Of a stretch of DNA of 64,000 nt, positions 42,024-50,436 are shown in pieces (positions within the stretch are counted from its first letter, which is position 1; every line of letters starts with the position of its first letter). Origin of the DNA: Frankia nepalensis (GTDB lineage Bacteria; Actinomycetota; Actinomycetes; Frankiales; Frankiaceae). The notes under the pieces were generated by a model. That model was not told where the DNA came from, made no database searches, and saw only the letters and a program-made list of their open reading frames with translations. The stretch spans positions 1 to 64,000 of the forward strand of contig NZ_JADWYU010000133.1 of the NCBI RefSeq assembly GCF_016786325.1, written 5' to 3'. A program made the position numbers and the translations under genes.

Positions 42024-43367
42024 TTAGGCGGCGGGGGTACGCCACGCGGCGACGGCGTCAGCTACCTCGGCGATCTCGGGGACGGCGGCCCACGGGGCGG
42101 CGCCGGTGACGAAGTCCTGCGCGCGGCGGGCCACGACCTGCGATCGGAGCCTGGAGCCGACGGTCAGGGCCTCGGAAACCAGGGCGCCGGCCCGGTCGGG
42201 CTCGATGTCGTGGCCGACAAGGTAGGTCATGCTCGCGTCAACCAACGTCAGGGCGTGACTGGCGGCGGAGTTCGACCGGGCGAAGACCGGGATGGCCTGA
42301 TCGGTGAACTCGCGGACGCGGTCGACAGCGCCCAAAGCGAGATAGGCGCTGGCGGCGTTTCCGGCAAGCCGAGCGGCGCCGAACGGCTCGAACGACAGAA
42401 AGTAGCCGACCGGGTCGACGTGGTCGGCCTGGGCATGAGCAGCAAGGGCGCGGTCCACGGCATCGTCCACGCCGCGTCGGTCGCCGAGCTTGCCGAGCGT
42501 GCGGGCCTCGCCGCTGATCGCCAGGCGGATGGAGGCGGGGCCTCCGGCGGCGTGGCGCTGGCCGTCGCGGGCGTAGTCGAGTGCCTGCTTGTAGCGGCCG
42601 GCGTAGTAGGCGATGAAGCTCTGGGTGCCGCGCACCCAGGCGGCAAGGTCGCGGTGGCCGGCGGCCTGGGCAAGGCTCATCGCCTCGTTGCAGTAGGCAC
42701 GGGCAAGGACCTCGTTGCCCAGGTCGAACGCGAGATAGCCGAGCAGGCCGGACAGCTTTCCGGCAACGACATACAGCTCGCCACGGAACCGTGGGTGCTG
42801 GTGGCCGCTCATCAGCTCGGCCACGTAGCGGCGCTGACGAAGCGCGGTCGGGTAGACGGCCGCGGCGTCGGACCCCTCGTAGCGGCAGCCGATCAGGTCC
42901 ACGCTCACGTTGAGCTGCTCGACCGCGGCGTCGTCGACGTTCGACGCGGCGAAGTGCTGCATGCGGCGGGTGACCTCGTCCAACTCGTCATCGGCGGCGA
43001 GAACGACGGTGGCGGCAGTCACCGCGAGAACCGCTCGACGGTCCGGGCCGGTGCGCTCGACGAGGGCCGGTGTTTCAGCGGTCGGGGCCGGCTCGGCGAG
43101 TCCGAGCAGGGCGCGGGGAATGTCCAGACCGCGCGCGAACCGCTCGTACATATCCAGGCTGGTGACCTGCCGCTTGCCCCGCATGATGTGGGAGATGTGC
43201 GACTGGGGGACCTCACATGCGGTGGCGATCTGGGTCTGGGTGGCGCCGGTCCACTGCTGGTAGAGCTTGAGGAAGCCGCCGATGTCTCGGCTGGCCAGGG
43301 CCTGCGCGACGGCGGGGCGCTGCCAGAAACCGGCGGGCGCGACGGGGTGGGAGCTGCGAGGGGTCAT
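42024..43367 (-). CDS. XRE-family regulator with TPR-like C-terminus
   Basis: A 447-residue protein. The HTH lies near residues 28-75 (TQTQIATACEVPQSHISHIM, then GKRQVTSLDMYERFARGLDI). The remainder is helical and TPR-like, with a Tyr/Ala-rich part (YVVAGKLSGLLGYLAFDLGN). Large XRE/TPR regulators of this sort are found in many streptomycete mobile elements and developmental loci; some respond to peptides. GGAAGG stands about nine bases before the ATG at 43367. It probably controls the element's own genes; the divergent gene at 43569 shares its upstream region. Confidence 0.8.
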   Translation of the reverse strand: MTPRSSHPVAPAGFWQRPAVAQALASRDIGGFLKLYQQWTGATQTQIATACEVPQSHISHIMRGKRQVTSLDMYERFARGLDIPRALLGLAEPAPTAETPALVERTGPDRRAVLAVTAATVVLAADDELDEVTRRMQHFAASNVDDAAVEQLNVSVDLIGCRYEGSDAAAVYPTALRQRRYVAELMSGHQHPRFRGELYVVAGKLSGLLGYLAFDLGNEVLARAYCNEAMSLAQAAGHRDLAAWVRGTQSFIAYYAGRYKQALDYARDGQRHAAGGPASIRLAISGEARTLGKLGDRRGVDDAVDRALAAHAQADHVDPVGYFLSFEPFGAARLAGNAASAYLALGAVDRVREFTDQAIPVFARSNSAASHALTLVDASMTYLVGHDIEPDRAGALVSEALTVGSRLRSQVVARRAQDFVTGAAPWAAVPEIAEVADAVAAWRTPAA

Positions 43368-43568
43368 GTGCTCGGGCCTTCCGTGCGGGCGGCATATCCC
43401 TGCCATAGCGGTGGCGGCACTATGCGGGAGTGTAGCCACCCTTCGTATACGCCCGTAGCTCTTTCCGCTGCCTGACGATCGCGGAAAGGGTTGGGCCAAC
43501 CCCGTCACGCGGTCAACGGCGCCCGACGTGGCGGGTCTGACCTGCGCGAGCAAAACGGAGGGCGGCAG

Positions 43569-44069
43569 ATGGGGAAGGACCTCGCGGACGACGCGGCAGA
43601 GGGCGGCGGGCCCGGTCCGTCGGCAGAGGACACCGAGCAGTCCGGGCGGCGGGGCTCGTCGGCCGGCGTCACGGCCACGCCATGGACGGGCGACGACTGG
43701 GCACTTGTGGTCGGGTCGGGTTCGGACCTGGCGGAGCTGTACGACCAGATCGCCCGGCTTCCGGCAGGGCTGGAGTTCATTGAGTCGTTCGGCGATGTGG
43801 ACCTGGTGCTCGTCTACCGGCCGGCGGAACAGGCACCGTCGCGGCGGGAGCTGCTCGGCACGCTGGTGGACCAGGTCGTCGAACACGGCGGAATGCTCGT
43901 CGGCCCGACCGGTCCTGACGGGCTGTCCCCTGGAGAGCGGTTCATGACCTCGGCGGAACGGACAGCGTTCGCGGCCGGGCAGGCGGACGCTCTCGCCGCG
44001 ATGCGCCGCGCGCTGACCGGGATGCCTGTCCTACGGCCCGGCTGGCAGGGCGCGCCGGTGGCGTCGTAG
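43569..44069 (+). CDS. Hypothetical element protein with FGD domain
   Basis: A 166-residue protein preceded by GGAGGG. The N-terminal 40 residues are acidic and disordered. The middle reads LPAGLEFIESFGDVDLVLVY, nearly the same as LPPGAIFTEHFGDLDVVLVF in the 100-residue protein at 49614-49916, so both carry one conserved unknown domain (strand-turn-strand with FGDxD). The C-terminal 60 residues are a helix-rich extension. Function is unknown; two copies in one element suggest a backbone role in maintenance or transfer. Confidence 0.6.
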   Translation: MGKDLADDAAEGGGPGPSAEDTEQSGRRGSSAGVTATPWTGDDWALVVGSGSDLAELYDQIARLPAGLEFIESFGDVDLVLVYRPAEQAPSRRELLGTLVDQVVEHGGMLVGPTGPDGLSPGERFMTSAERTAFAAGQADALAAMRRALTGMPVLRPGWQGAPVAS

Positions 44070-44149
44070 GGCACCGACTCCGAACGGCTGACGGGCCGGA
44101 CCTGGCGGGCACACGTCCGCGGGTCCGGCCTTTCGGCGTTTCTGGTCGC

Positions 44150-44539
44150 CTACGCCGGGGTGAAGTGGCGGGCGATGGCCTCGACGTGACTCTCGATGCG
44201 CAGGACGGCGGCGAGGATCTGCGCGGTCAGCTCGGCCGTCGTGGGGGCGTCGGCGGGCGGCTCGGCGAGCAAGACGCGCAACAGGTGGTCGTCGGGCCAG
44301 TCGAGGGCGCGGCAGAGCGCGGTCAGGGTGGCGTTCTGGACGCGGCGATGGGTCGCGCCCCGCTGGATGGCGCGCACGGTGGATACGGACACCCCAGAGA
44401 CGTCGGCGAGCTCCTGCTGTCCGATGCGGCGGGCGGCCATGCGCCGGTTGAGCGCGTCGGCGACCGCGGGCCACTCCTCGCCGTCGGCTGGTCCGTGGGC
44501 GGTGTGTGGCCGGGCTGGTGTGCTGTCCGTCGTCCCCAT
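44150..44539 (-). CDS. XRE-family transcriptional regulator
   Basis: A 129-residue protein with one HTH of the Cro/CI type (RIGQQELADVSGVSVSTVRA, then IQRGATHRR) near residues 38-65 and a C-terminal helix (TAELTAQILAAVLRIESHVE) likely for dimerisation. The ATG at 44539 lies just beside an inverted repeat at 44556-44583 and faces the Pra-like gene, so it is placed like the KorSA-type repressors that keep AICEs silent. Target choice is inference. Confidence 0.8.
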   Translation of the reverse strand: MGTTDSTPARPHTAHGPADGEEWPAVADALNRRMAARRIGQQELADVSGVSVSTVRAIQRGATHRRVQNATLTALCRALDWPDDHLLRVLLAEPPADAPTTAELTAQILAAVLRIESHVEAIARHFTPA

Positions 44540-44555
44540 GCTGCTAAGCAAAATC

Positions 44556-44583
44556 GATGTTTGGCGTGGAAGCAAACAACATC
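44556..44583. promoter_or_regulatory. Operator candidate between XRE and Pra-like genes
   Basis: TGTTTG (44558-44563) and CAAACA (44573-44578) are perfect arms 9 bp apart, flanked by GA and ACATC. To the right, an AT-rich stretch contains TGACGTCA (44597-44604) and TATAAC, likely promoter elements for the rightward backbone operon. A 150-bp AT-rich control region between divergent regulator and activator genes is expected for the master switch of the element. Confidence 0.5.
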
Positions 44584-44708
44584 GCGGTTTATACATTGAC
44601 GTCATACACAGGCGTATAACAGGTTGGCGAGCGCTCGGCGAGCGGCGCATTGTTGACCCATCCCCGAAGTGTCCGGATGGCCCGGATGCGGGTAGTGGAG
44701 GTGCAACG

Positions 44709-45119
44709 ATGGCGATTCCTCGTAGGATTCCGGTGGCGTTCGTGGATGTGTTCCCGAACGGTGCCTACGTGCTGGGTGTGGAGCCGTCGAACGACTTCGA
44801 GAAGATGCGGTCGGGCGCGCCGGACCCGCAGGAGCTCGACAAGGAGACCGGCCTTCGGATCTGGGCGGTACGGGTGATGGACGCGGACCCGACCGCGCGG
44901 ACCGCGGAACTGAAGGTCAAGATCGCGGCTCAGACCGCGCCGGTCCCGCCGGACCCGATCCCGGGCACGCCGTTTCGGCCGGTGGAGCTGGTCGGCTTGC
45001 AGGTGATTCCGTGGGTGGACTCGAACGGGGCACGGCCGAAGCAGATGTTCGCGCTGCGGGCCTCGGGCCTGCGGCCGGTCTCGGCGCTGCCCACGCGACG
45101 CGGCCAGGCGGCGGCGTGA
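44709..45119 (+). CDS. Pra-like replication/integration/excision activator
   Basis: A 136-residue protein beginning MAIPRRIPVAFVDVFPNGAY, the conserved opening of AICE Pra proteins, with GGAGG seven bases before the ATG. The middle carries TGLRIWAVRVMDADPTARTA then ELKVKIAAQ, and the conserved PPDPIPGTPFRPVELVGL. In pSAM2, Pra activates rep, xis and int transcription and so triggers excision and transfer. Here it is the first gene of the rightward backbone operon and faces the XRE repressor. Its TGA overlaps the next start (GTGA). Confidence 0.75.
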   Translation: MAIPRRIPVAFVDVFPNGAYVLGVEPSNDFEKMRSGAPDPQELDKETGLRIWAVRVMDADPTARTAELKVKIAAQTAPVPPDPIPGTPFRPVELVGLQVIPWVDSNGARPKQMFALRASGLRPVSALPTRRGQAAA

Positions 45120-45475
45120 GCAGGCGGCCAGTAACGGAGATGACGCGGCTGTCAGCTCATCTGGCGGTGTGCGGTGGGGCGTCGGTCCACCTCTACACCT
45201 ACCCGGACCGTTCCCCGATCCTGACCCTGACCACCGGGGACGTCACCGTCACGATCGTGATGTCCAAGACCGACCTCGACACGTCGGCGATGCGGTTCGC
45301 GCGGGAACTCGCGGACGCGGTCACTCGGTTCGCCGAGGACTGCCAGAGGTTCACCACCACCACGGACGGCCCGGCCGGCTCGGCGTCGGATTACGCCACG
45401 GCGGATGGCTCGGCGTCCACATCGGATTCGGCTCCGCGTTCGGCGGGCCGTTCCCGGGCCTTGCGCGCGGCCTGA
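45116..45475 (+). CDS. Hypothetical element protein, 119 residues
   Basis: A small protein coupled to the Pra-like gene by a GTGA overlap; an ATG at 45140 is an alternative start. The folded part is the first 80 residues (LSAHLAVCGGASVHLYTYPD, then TGDVTVTIVMSKTDLD and a helix RFARELADAVTRFAED); the tail is Ser/Ala/Asp-rich. I do not recognise the family. Position suggests a backbone gene, as small unnamed genes often stand between pra and tra in AICEs. Confidence 0.6.
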   Translation: MSRRPVTEMTRLSAHLAVCGGASVHLYTYPDRSPILTLTTGDVTVTIVMSKTDLDTSAMRFARELADAVTRFAEDCQRFTTTTDGPAGSASDYATADGSASTSDSAPRSAGRSRALRAA

Positions 45476-45601
45476 GCGCGTTTTCTCGCGGGTTTCCCGG
45501 GGCGTCGCCCGGATAGCGGTTGGCGCTCCGGGACCTGCCCGCTCTTTCTTCCAGCCTTTCTGTCCCTTGGCTTTGCCGTGCCGTGAAACGGGTGGTCTGT
45601 C

Positions 45602-47245
45602 ATGCCGAGAATCAACGGGGATCGTCGTCTTCCGTCGCTGCCGGCGCGGTACGACAAGATCCAGGTCCCTTTGTGGGTGCTGGTCGTGGGCCTGGTGGCC
45701 CGGCTGCTCGGCCGGCTCGTACGCCTGGCCGTCCGCCACCCGTTCGCTGTCGCGACGCTGGTCATCGGGACGGCGTTCTACCGGTCCACGGGTCTGCTCG
45801 GCTTCGGCCTGCTGGCGGGCGTGGTCGTGCTGGTCGCGGTCGTGTGGCGGCTGGTGCATCGGTGCTCGTTTGACCGGGCGGCCTGGTGGGCGTGGGGCCG
45901 GGTCCGGCTCGCCTTCGTCTATCGGCGGCGGTGGCGGGCGGCGACGGTGCATTGTGGCCTGGCGATCCGCATCCCGGCGTCGAACGCCGAGCAGGTGACG
46001 TTCGACGAGTACTTCCCGCGCATCCGCACCATCCGGGCCTCGCGGACGCTCGACTCGCTGTGGGTCGAACTCCTGCCCGGCCACACCCCGGAGACCTGGG
46101 CGGAGCAGGCCGAGGCACTGCGCCACGTCTACCGGGCACGGGCGTGCCGGGTTCGCTCGGGCCGGGTCGGGTTCGTGTGGGTGGACTTCTACCGCCGCGA
46201 CCCGCTGGCCCAGCCGGTGGCGCCATACCCGGTCGACGGGCCGGATGTCCCCGGCGGCGGTCTCGAGAACCTGGCCGTCGGTCGACGCGAGGACGGCCGT
46301 CCGTGGCTGCTGCCGCTGCGGGGCTCGCATGTCCTGGTCGCCGGTGCCACCGGGTCGGGTAAGGGGTCGGTGCTGTGGTCGCTGATCCGTGAACTCGGCC
46401 CGGCCGTCCGGGATGGCCTCGTCGAGCTGTGGGTGTGCGACCCCAAGGGCGGGATGGAACTGGCCGCGGGATCGCCGCTGTTTGCCCGGTTCGCCTATGA
46501 CCTGCCGGCCATCGCGGACCTGCTCGACGACGCCGTCAGCCGGATGCGGGCACGGGCAGACGCGCTGCGCGGGGTGGCCCGGCTACACCGGCCCACCCGC
46601 GATGAACCGCTGATTGTCGTGGTCGTCGACGAGATCGCCGCACTTACCGCGTACGTGACTGACAGGGATCTCAAGCGGCGGCTGTCCGCGTCGCTGCCGC
46701 TGCTGCTTTCCCAGGGCCGCGCGCCCGGGGTGGTCGTGGTCGCGGCGGTGCAGGACCCGCGCAAGGAGACGCTCCCGTTTCGGGACCTGTTCCCGGTCCG
46801 GGTCGCGCTGCGCCTGGTGGAAGCCGAACAGGTCGACCTCGTCCTCGGCGACGGCGCCCACGACAAGGGCGCCCGCTGCGAGGACATCCCCACCGGCCAG
46901 CAGGGAACCGGCTACGTCACCGAGGACGGCGCCGCGGAACCGCTCCGGGTCCGGGCCTGCTGGCCCGACGACGACGAGATCCGCCGCACCGTCGACCGCT
47001 ACGGCATCCCCACCGCCGAACCGGTCGGCGACCCGCCCGCGCTGCCCGCGCCGACCGTTACGCAGGAACTCGTCGAACTCTTGCGGCTGCGCGGCTTCGA
47101 CCACATCGACGCACTCCCTGTCCCGGCTCGGCGCCGGCGGCGCACCACGCGGCCCCGGGCTCGGTGGGCCTGGCGGCGCGGTTCTCGTCCGGGCGGCTGG
47201 GTGCCCGACCTCACCGAGTACGGCAACCCCTGGGACCACCGATGA
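45602..47245 (+). CDS. FtsK/SpoIIIE-type conjugal transfer ATPase (TraSA-like)
   Basis: A 547-residue translocase. Two or three membrane spans occupy residues 20-95, after which the motor domain follows with Walker A GATGSGKGS near residue 250 and Walker B LIVVVVDEIAAL near residue 340; the arginine-rich C-terminus (RARWAWRRGSRPGG) may bind DNA. A single such protein moves double-stranded plasmid DNA between mycelia by hexameric pumping, as shown for TraB/TraSA. No winged-helix gamma domain is obvious at the end. It overlaps the initiator gene by ATGA. Confidence 0.88.
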   Translation: MPRINGDRRLPSLPARYDKIQVPLWVLVVGLVARLLGRLVRLAVRHPFAVATLVIGTAFYRSTGLLGFGLLAGVVVLVAVVWRLVHRCSFDRAAWWAWGRVRLAFVYRRRWRAATVHCGLAIRIPASNAEQVTFDEYFPRIRTIRASRTLDSLWVELLPGHTPETWAEQAEALRHVYRARACRVRSGRVGFVWVDFYRRDPLAQPVAPYPVDGPDVPGGGLENLAVGRREDGRPWLLPLRGSHVLVAGATGSGKGSVLWSLIRELGPAVRDGLVELWVCDPKGGMELAAGSPLFARFAYDLPAIADLLDDAVSRMRARADALRGVARLHRPTRDEPLIVVVVDEIAALTAYVTDRDLKRRLSASLPLLLSQGRAPGVVVVAAVQDPRKETLPFRDLFPVRVALRLVEAEQVDLVLGDGAHDKGARCEDIPTGQQGTGYVTEDGAAEPLRVRACWPDDDEIRRTVDRYGIPTAEPVGDPPALPAPTVTQELVELLRLRGFDHIDALPVPARRRRRTTRPRARWAWRRGSRPGGWVPDLTEYGNPWDHR

Positions 47246-48975
47246 CCGACATGGACCAGGGCCAGGGCGGCGCCGACCTCGGCCCGGTCGAACCTGTGGC
47301 CGGTGAGCAGGAACTGCGGCCCGGTTCCCGGCTGGATCGGATGCGGATGCCGCTGGCCCGGCAGGTCGTGGAGGCGGTCGCGGTCGAGGAAGGCGTGTGC
47401 GTGCGGCCGGTCGCGCTGCGCCGCGTCGACCTGGCCACCGGCGAGACGACCATCGTTCCAGCGCCGTGCGGCGCGACGCTCGCCAGCAAGTGCCCACCGT
47501 GCGCGGAGCGGGCGCGGCGACTGCGAATGGCACAGTGCAAAGCCGGCTGGCACCTCGACGACGAACCGCTGCCCGAACCCGACCCGCCCTCGGACGAAGC
47601 CAAGGAACTCGGCCGGCTACGCGCCGACCTCGAACAAGCCCGCACCGAATCGGAACAGGCCGGCGACGCCGACGGGGTCGCCGAGGCAGACGGGCTGATC
47701 GGGCAGGTCGACGAAGCCCTCGCTGAACTCGGCGTGCGAGGCAAGGCCGCGCCGGACAACCGGGAACGGCCTCGACGGACCCGCTCGACGCGGCGGCGTC
47801 AGGATGCGCCCGACCTGCCCCGGCTGCCGGTCGACAAGCGCACGGTTGGCCGGACGTACGTGGCGGCGGACGGCACGGCCTGGCGGCCCTCGATGTTCCT
47901 CACGCTCACCTGCGACTCGTACGGACGGGTCCTGACCGACGGCACGCCGGTCGACCCGGACGCCTACGACTACCGGCGGGCGGCCCGCGACGCGATCCAC
48001 TTCCCCAAGCTCATCGACCGCTTCTGGCAGAACCTGCGCCGCGCCGTGGGCTGGGAGGTCCAGTACTTCGCCGCCCTGGAGCCACAGCGACGACTCGCGC
48101 CGCACCTGCATGCCGCGTTCCGCGGAACCGTCCCCCGCATCGTCCTGCGCCAGGTCGCGGCCGCGACCTACCACCAGGTCTGGTGGCCGGCGACCGACCA
48201 GCCGGTCTACCCGTCCGACGGTCCGGGTCTGCCGGGGTGGGACGAGCAGGCCGGCGGCTACGTCGATCCGACGACCGGGGCGGAGCTGGTCTCGTGGGAT
48301 GAGGCGCTCGACGCGATCGGACCGGACGACGAACCGGCGCATGTCGTGCGGTTCGGGCCGCAGATCCGCGCGGACGGCGTCACCGCGAACAACGCGACCG
48401 TCGGCAAGCTGATCGGCTACCTCACCAAGTACCTCACGAAGTCCCTAGACGGCTGCCACGGGGTCGAGACAGACCGCCAGCGGGCGCACGTGGACCGGTT
48501 GGCGGCGGCGCTGCGCTACGAACCGTGCTCGCCTACCTGCGCGAACTGGCTTCTACACGGGATCACCCCGAAGAACCCCCGGCCTGGCCTCGTGCCTGGC
48601 CGGTGCAAGGGCAAGGCGCATCGACGCGAGACGCTTGGCTTCGGCGGGCGCCGGGTCCTGGTCTCCCGCAAGTGGTCCGGCAAGACGCTTGGGGACCACA
48701 AGGCGGACCGGGTCGACTTCGTCCGCGCCCAGCTCGAAGCCCTCGGCCAGCGACCGGACTCGAACAGCCCGGCGGCTCAGGCGTCCGGCGCTGATCCGGA
48801 CTCGGCCGGCGCGGCGCGTGTGGCTTGGGAGTTGGTGCGGCCCGGCGACCCGGACGCGCCTCGCCGCGAGTACCTGATCTTGCATGCGATCGCGAATCGG
48901 CAGCGCTGGCGCGCACAGCTCGCGGCCCCTACCGCCGTCGGACCGCCGTCTGGAGACCTGCCGTCCGTCGCCTGA
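47242..48975 (+). CDS. RepSA-type rolling-circle replication initiator
   Basis: A 577-residue initiator. The N-terminal half has Cys-rich sequence (CGATLASKCPPCAERARRLR, a possible zinc site) and an acidic coiled coil. The catalytic part shows FLTLTCDSYG, the HUH motif PHLHAAFRG and the Tyr motif IGYLTKYLTKSL; a second Cys/His patch follows (CSPTCANWLLHG, PGRCKGKAHRR). These features define the RepSA family that nicks the origin for rolling-circle replication of excised AICEs. It is translationally coupled to the transfer ATPase. The origin is expected in or near the gene. Confidence 0.85.
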   Translation: MTDMDQGQGGADLGPVEPVAGEQELRPGSRLDRMRMPLARQVVEAVAVEEGVCVRPVALRRVDLATGETTIVPAPCGATLASKCPPCAERARRLRMAQCKAGWHLDDEPLPEPDPPSDEAKELGRLRADLEQARTESEQAGDADGVAEADGLIGQVDEALAELGVRGKAAPDNRERPRRTRSTRRRQDAPDLPRLPVDKRTVGRTYVAADGTAWRPSMFLTLTCDSYGRVLTDGTPVDPDAYDYRRAARDAIHFPKLIDRFWQNLRRAVGWEVQYFAALEPQRRLAPHLHAAFRGTVPRIVLRQVAAATYHQVWWPATDQPVYPSDGPGLPGWDEQAGGYVDPTTGAELVSWDEALDAIGPDDEPAHVVRFGPQIRADGVTANNATVGKLIGYLTKYLTKSLDGCHGVETDRQRAHVDRLAAALRYEPCSPTCANWLLHGITPKNPRPGLVPGRCKGKAHRRETLGFGGRRVLVSRKWSGKTLGDHKADRVDFVRAQLEALGQRPDSNSPAAQASGADPDSAGAARVAWELVRPGDPDAPRREYLILHAIANRQRWRAQLAAPTAVGPPSGDLPSVA

Positions 48976-49014
48976 ACCGCCTACCCGACGTGATCCCGCG
49001 CCAAGGAGGGGACC

Positions 49015-49206
49015 GTGACCAAGCTCCTTCTCACTCCGGCTGAGGCGGCCGAACTGCTCGGCCTGGGCCGCTCCACCGTCTACGAACTTCTCGCGGTTGG
49101 TGACCTGGAGTCGGTGCTGATCGGGCGGGCGCGGCGCATCCCACACGCGGCGCTCGTCGCCTACATCGAACGGCTCCGCGGCGAGCAGAACGGCGCGGTG
49201 GCATGA
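49015..49206 (+). CDS. Excisionase (Xis), HTH type
   Basis: A 63-residue protein with the MerR-like excisionase HTH: LLTPAEAAELLGLGRSTVYE then LLAVGDLESVLIGRARRIP and AALVAYIERL. AAGGAGG stands before the GTG at 49015. It bends DNA at the attachment site and, with the integrase, drives excision. It is separated from the integrase by about 1.2 kb, which holds three more small genes and two large inverted repeats; in most AICEs xis and int are adjacent. Confidence 0.85.
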   Translation: MTKLLLTPAEAAELLGLGRSTVYELLAVGDLESVLIGRARRIPHAALVAYIERLRGEQNGAVA

Positions 49207-49251
49207 ATCCGGCGATGTGCGAGCAGGCGCGTGGGCCTCCGGTGCCGGTGG

Positions 49252-49452
49252 CTACTCGGCGTCGGCTGGTCCGAGGTCGGGACGGTGCTCGGCAATCCAG
49301 CGCTCTACATCCTCCGTGTGCCAGATCCGGCCGGCGGCGAGGTCGGCGACCGGCTTCGGGAACGTCGGGTCACCGCTGGCGATCTGGCTGACGCGTTGCC
49401 GGCTCACGCCGAGCCGTTTCCCGATCTCGGCGGCTCCCATGAGGTGATGCAC
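49252..49452 (-). CDS. Small HTH DNA-binding protein
   Basis: A 66-residue protein on the opposite strand: AAEIGKRLGVSRQRVSQIAS is a clear HTH, followed by FPKPVADLAAGRIWHTEDVE and a C-terminal helix. It resembles AlpA/excisionase-like regulators. Its start (ATG at 49452, alternative 49440) lies 12 bases from a perfect 18-bp inverted repeat, a probable autoregulatory site. Role in excision or replication control is likely but unproven. Confidence 0.65.
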   Translation of the reverse strand: MHHLMGAAEIGKRLGVSRQRVSQIASGDPTFPKPVADLAAGRIWHTEDVERWIAEHRPDLGPADAE

Positions 49453-49463
49453 GGCGACACCGT

Positions 49464-49525
49464 ACTTGACGGTTGCCTAGTCCGTCATCCACACTCGACA
49501 CCAAGGCACTAGGCAACCGTCAAGT
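49464..49525. promoter_or_regulatory. Perfect 18-bp inverted repeat
   Basis: ACTTGACGGTTGCCTAGT (49464-49481) is repeated in reverse complement at 49508-49525 with 26 bp between. Each arm contains TTGACG, a good -35 box, pointing toward the other. It lies between the divergent HTH gene and the 49614 gene. It may be an operator with paired promoters or a replication/transfer structure. Confidence 0.75.
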
Positions 49526-49613
49526 GCCTGAGCGATAGGCGGTCCCGGCGGGTGCGCCAACACCCAGCCGGGACCTGAGACCCCACCCTTGCAGCAACAA
49601 GGAGTGAAGCCCT

Positions 49614-49916
49614 GTGGGCATCTTCTCGTTCGACGACGCCACCCCGTGGCGCACCCCCGAAACCGGCCCGGCGCTGGTCACGATCCACACTCGCCGCGAC
49701 GGTGACCGGGAGCTGACGATCCGGCCTGGCGCGGACGCCATCGACCTGGTGGCGGCCCTCGCGGCGTTGCCGCCCGGCGCGATCTTTACCGAGCACTTCG
49801 GTGACCTCGACGTGGTTCTCGTCTTCCGGCACAACCCGGCAGGGCCGCCGGAGTTCGACGGCGTCCTGCCCGCGCCGGATTCCCCGCTGGTCCCGGCTGG
49901 CGCGGCGGCCAACTAG
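49614..49916 (+). CDS. Hypothetical element protein with FGD domain
   Basis: A 100-residue protein starting at the GTG at 49614, with AAGGAG about nine bases before it. The first half has strands VTIHTRRDGDRELTIRPGAD; the second reads AALAALPPGAIFTEHFGDLD then VVLVFRHNP, the same domain as residues 55-80 of the protein at 43569-44069. The C-terminus is Pro/Ala-rich. Function unknown; the repetition within the element suggests a conserved backbone part. Confidence 0.65.
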   Translation: MGIFSFDDATPWRTPETGPALVTIHTRRDGDRELTIRPGADAIDLVAALAALPPGAIFTEHFGDLDVVLVFRHNPAGPPEFDGVLPAPDSPLVPAGAAAN

Positions 49917-49952
49917 ACCACGGCGGTACTCCCCGCCCCCCCATTTCTTTTC

Positions 49953-50093
49953 CCTGTTCTCTGGTGGCGCCTTACGCCGTCGGGGGTTCGGACGGGTCCA
50001 GGGTCGGCCGAAGGTCGATCGCGTAGCGACGCGCGAAGCGCGCCCTGGAGGCGGCCGGACCCCCGACGGACCCTCTCCGCGCCAGAGAACAGG
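49953..50093. other. Large cruciform-forming region
   Basis: CCTGTTCTCTGG (49953-49964) pairs with CCAGAGAACAGG (50082-50093), and inside it CCGTCGGGGGT (49978-49988 region) pairs with ACCCCCGACGG (50059-50069). The centre is rich in CGCG dyads. The 256-bp gap 49917-50172 holds no gene. A double- or single-strand replication origin, or the transfer locus recognised by the FtsK-type ATPase, would be expected to look like this. Confidence 0.55.
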
Positions 50094-50172
50094 AACCCCA
50101 CCGCTGCCCGGCGACGACACCCACGCCCAGCGGCCCCGTTCCGTTCTCATCTGGCAAGGAGTTGACCGGACC

Positions 50173-50436
50173 ATGCCCGGGCACAGCCCTACTTCGTCCT
50201 ATTTCAGTGAGACCGATGCTGGCCTCACCGCGGCCGAACTCGACGCGGCGCGCGCGGAACTGGCGTGCTACCGCGTCACCTATCGCGAGGCATATGCCAT
50301 CGGGGTCCTGGCCGCCGTCGCGGAGGCCGTCGCCGGCGACAGAGTCGACCAATACACCCGTGCAACCGCCCGCCGCGGGCTCGCGCTGGCCGAAGTCGCG
50401 CACGAACCCACCGGCAACCTGCCGGGCGTGGCGTGA
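50173..50436 (+). CDS. Hypothetical small protein before integrase
   Basis: An 87-residue mostly helical protein (LTAAELDAARAELACYRVTY, EAYAIGVLAAVAEAVAGDRV). AAGGAG precedes the ATG at 50173 by about eleven bases, and the TGA overlaps the integrase ATG by one base (TGATG), so the two are co-translated. I do not recognise it. Position suggests a helper or regulator of integrase expression. Confidence 0.6.
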   Translation: MPGHSPTSSYFSETDAGLTAAELDAARAELACYRVTYREAYAIGVLAAVAEAVAGDRVDQYTRATARRGLALAEVAHEPTGNLPGVA

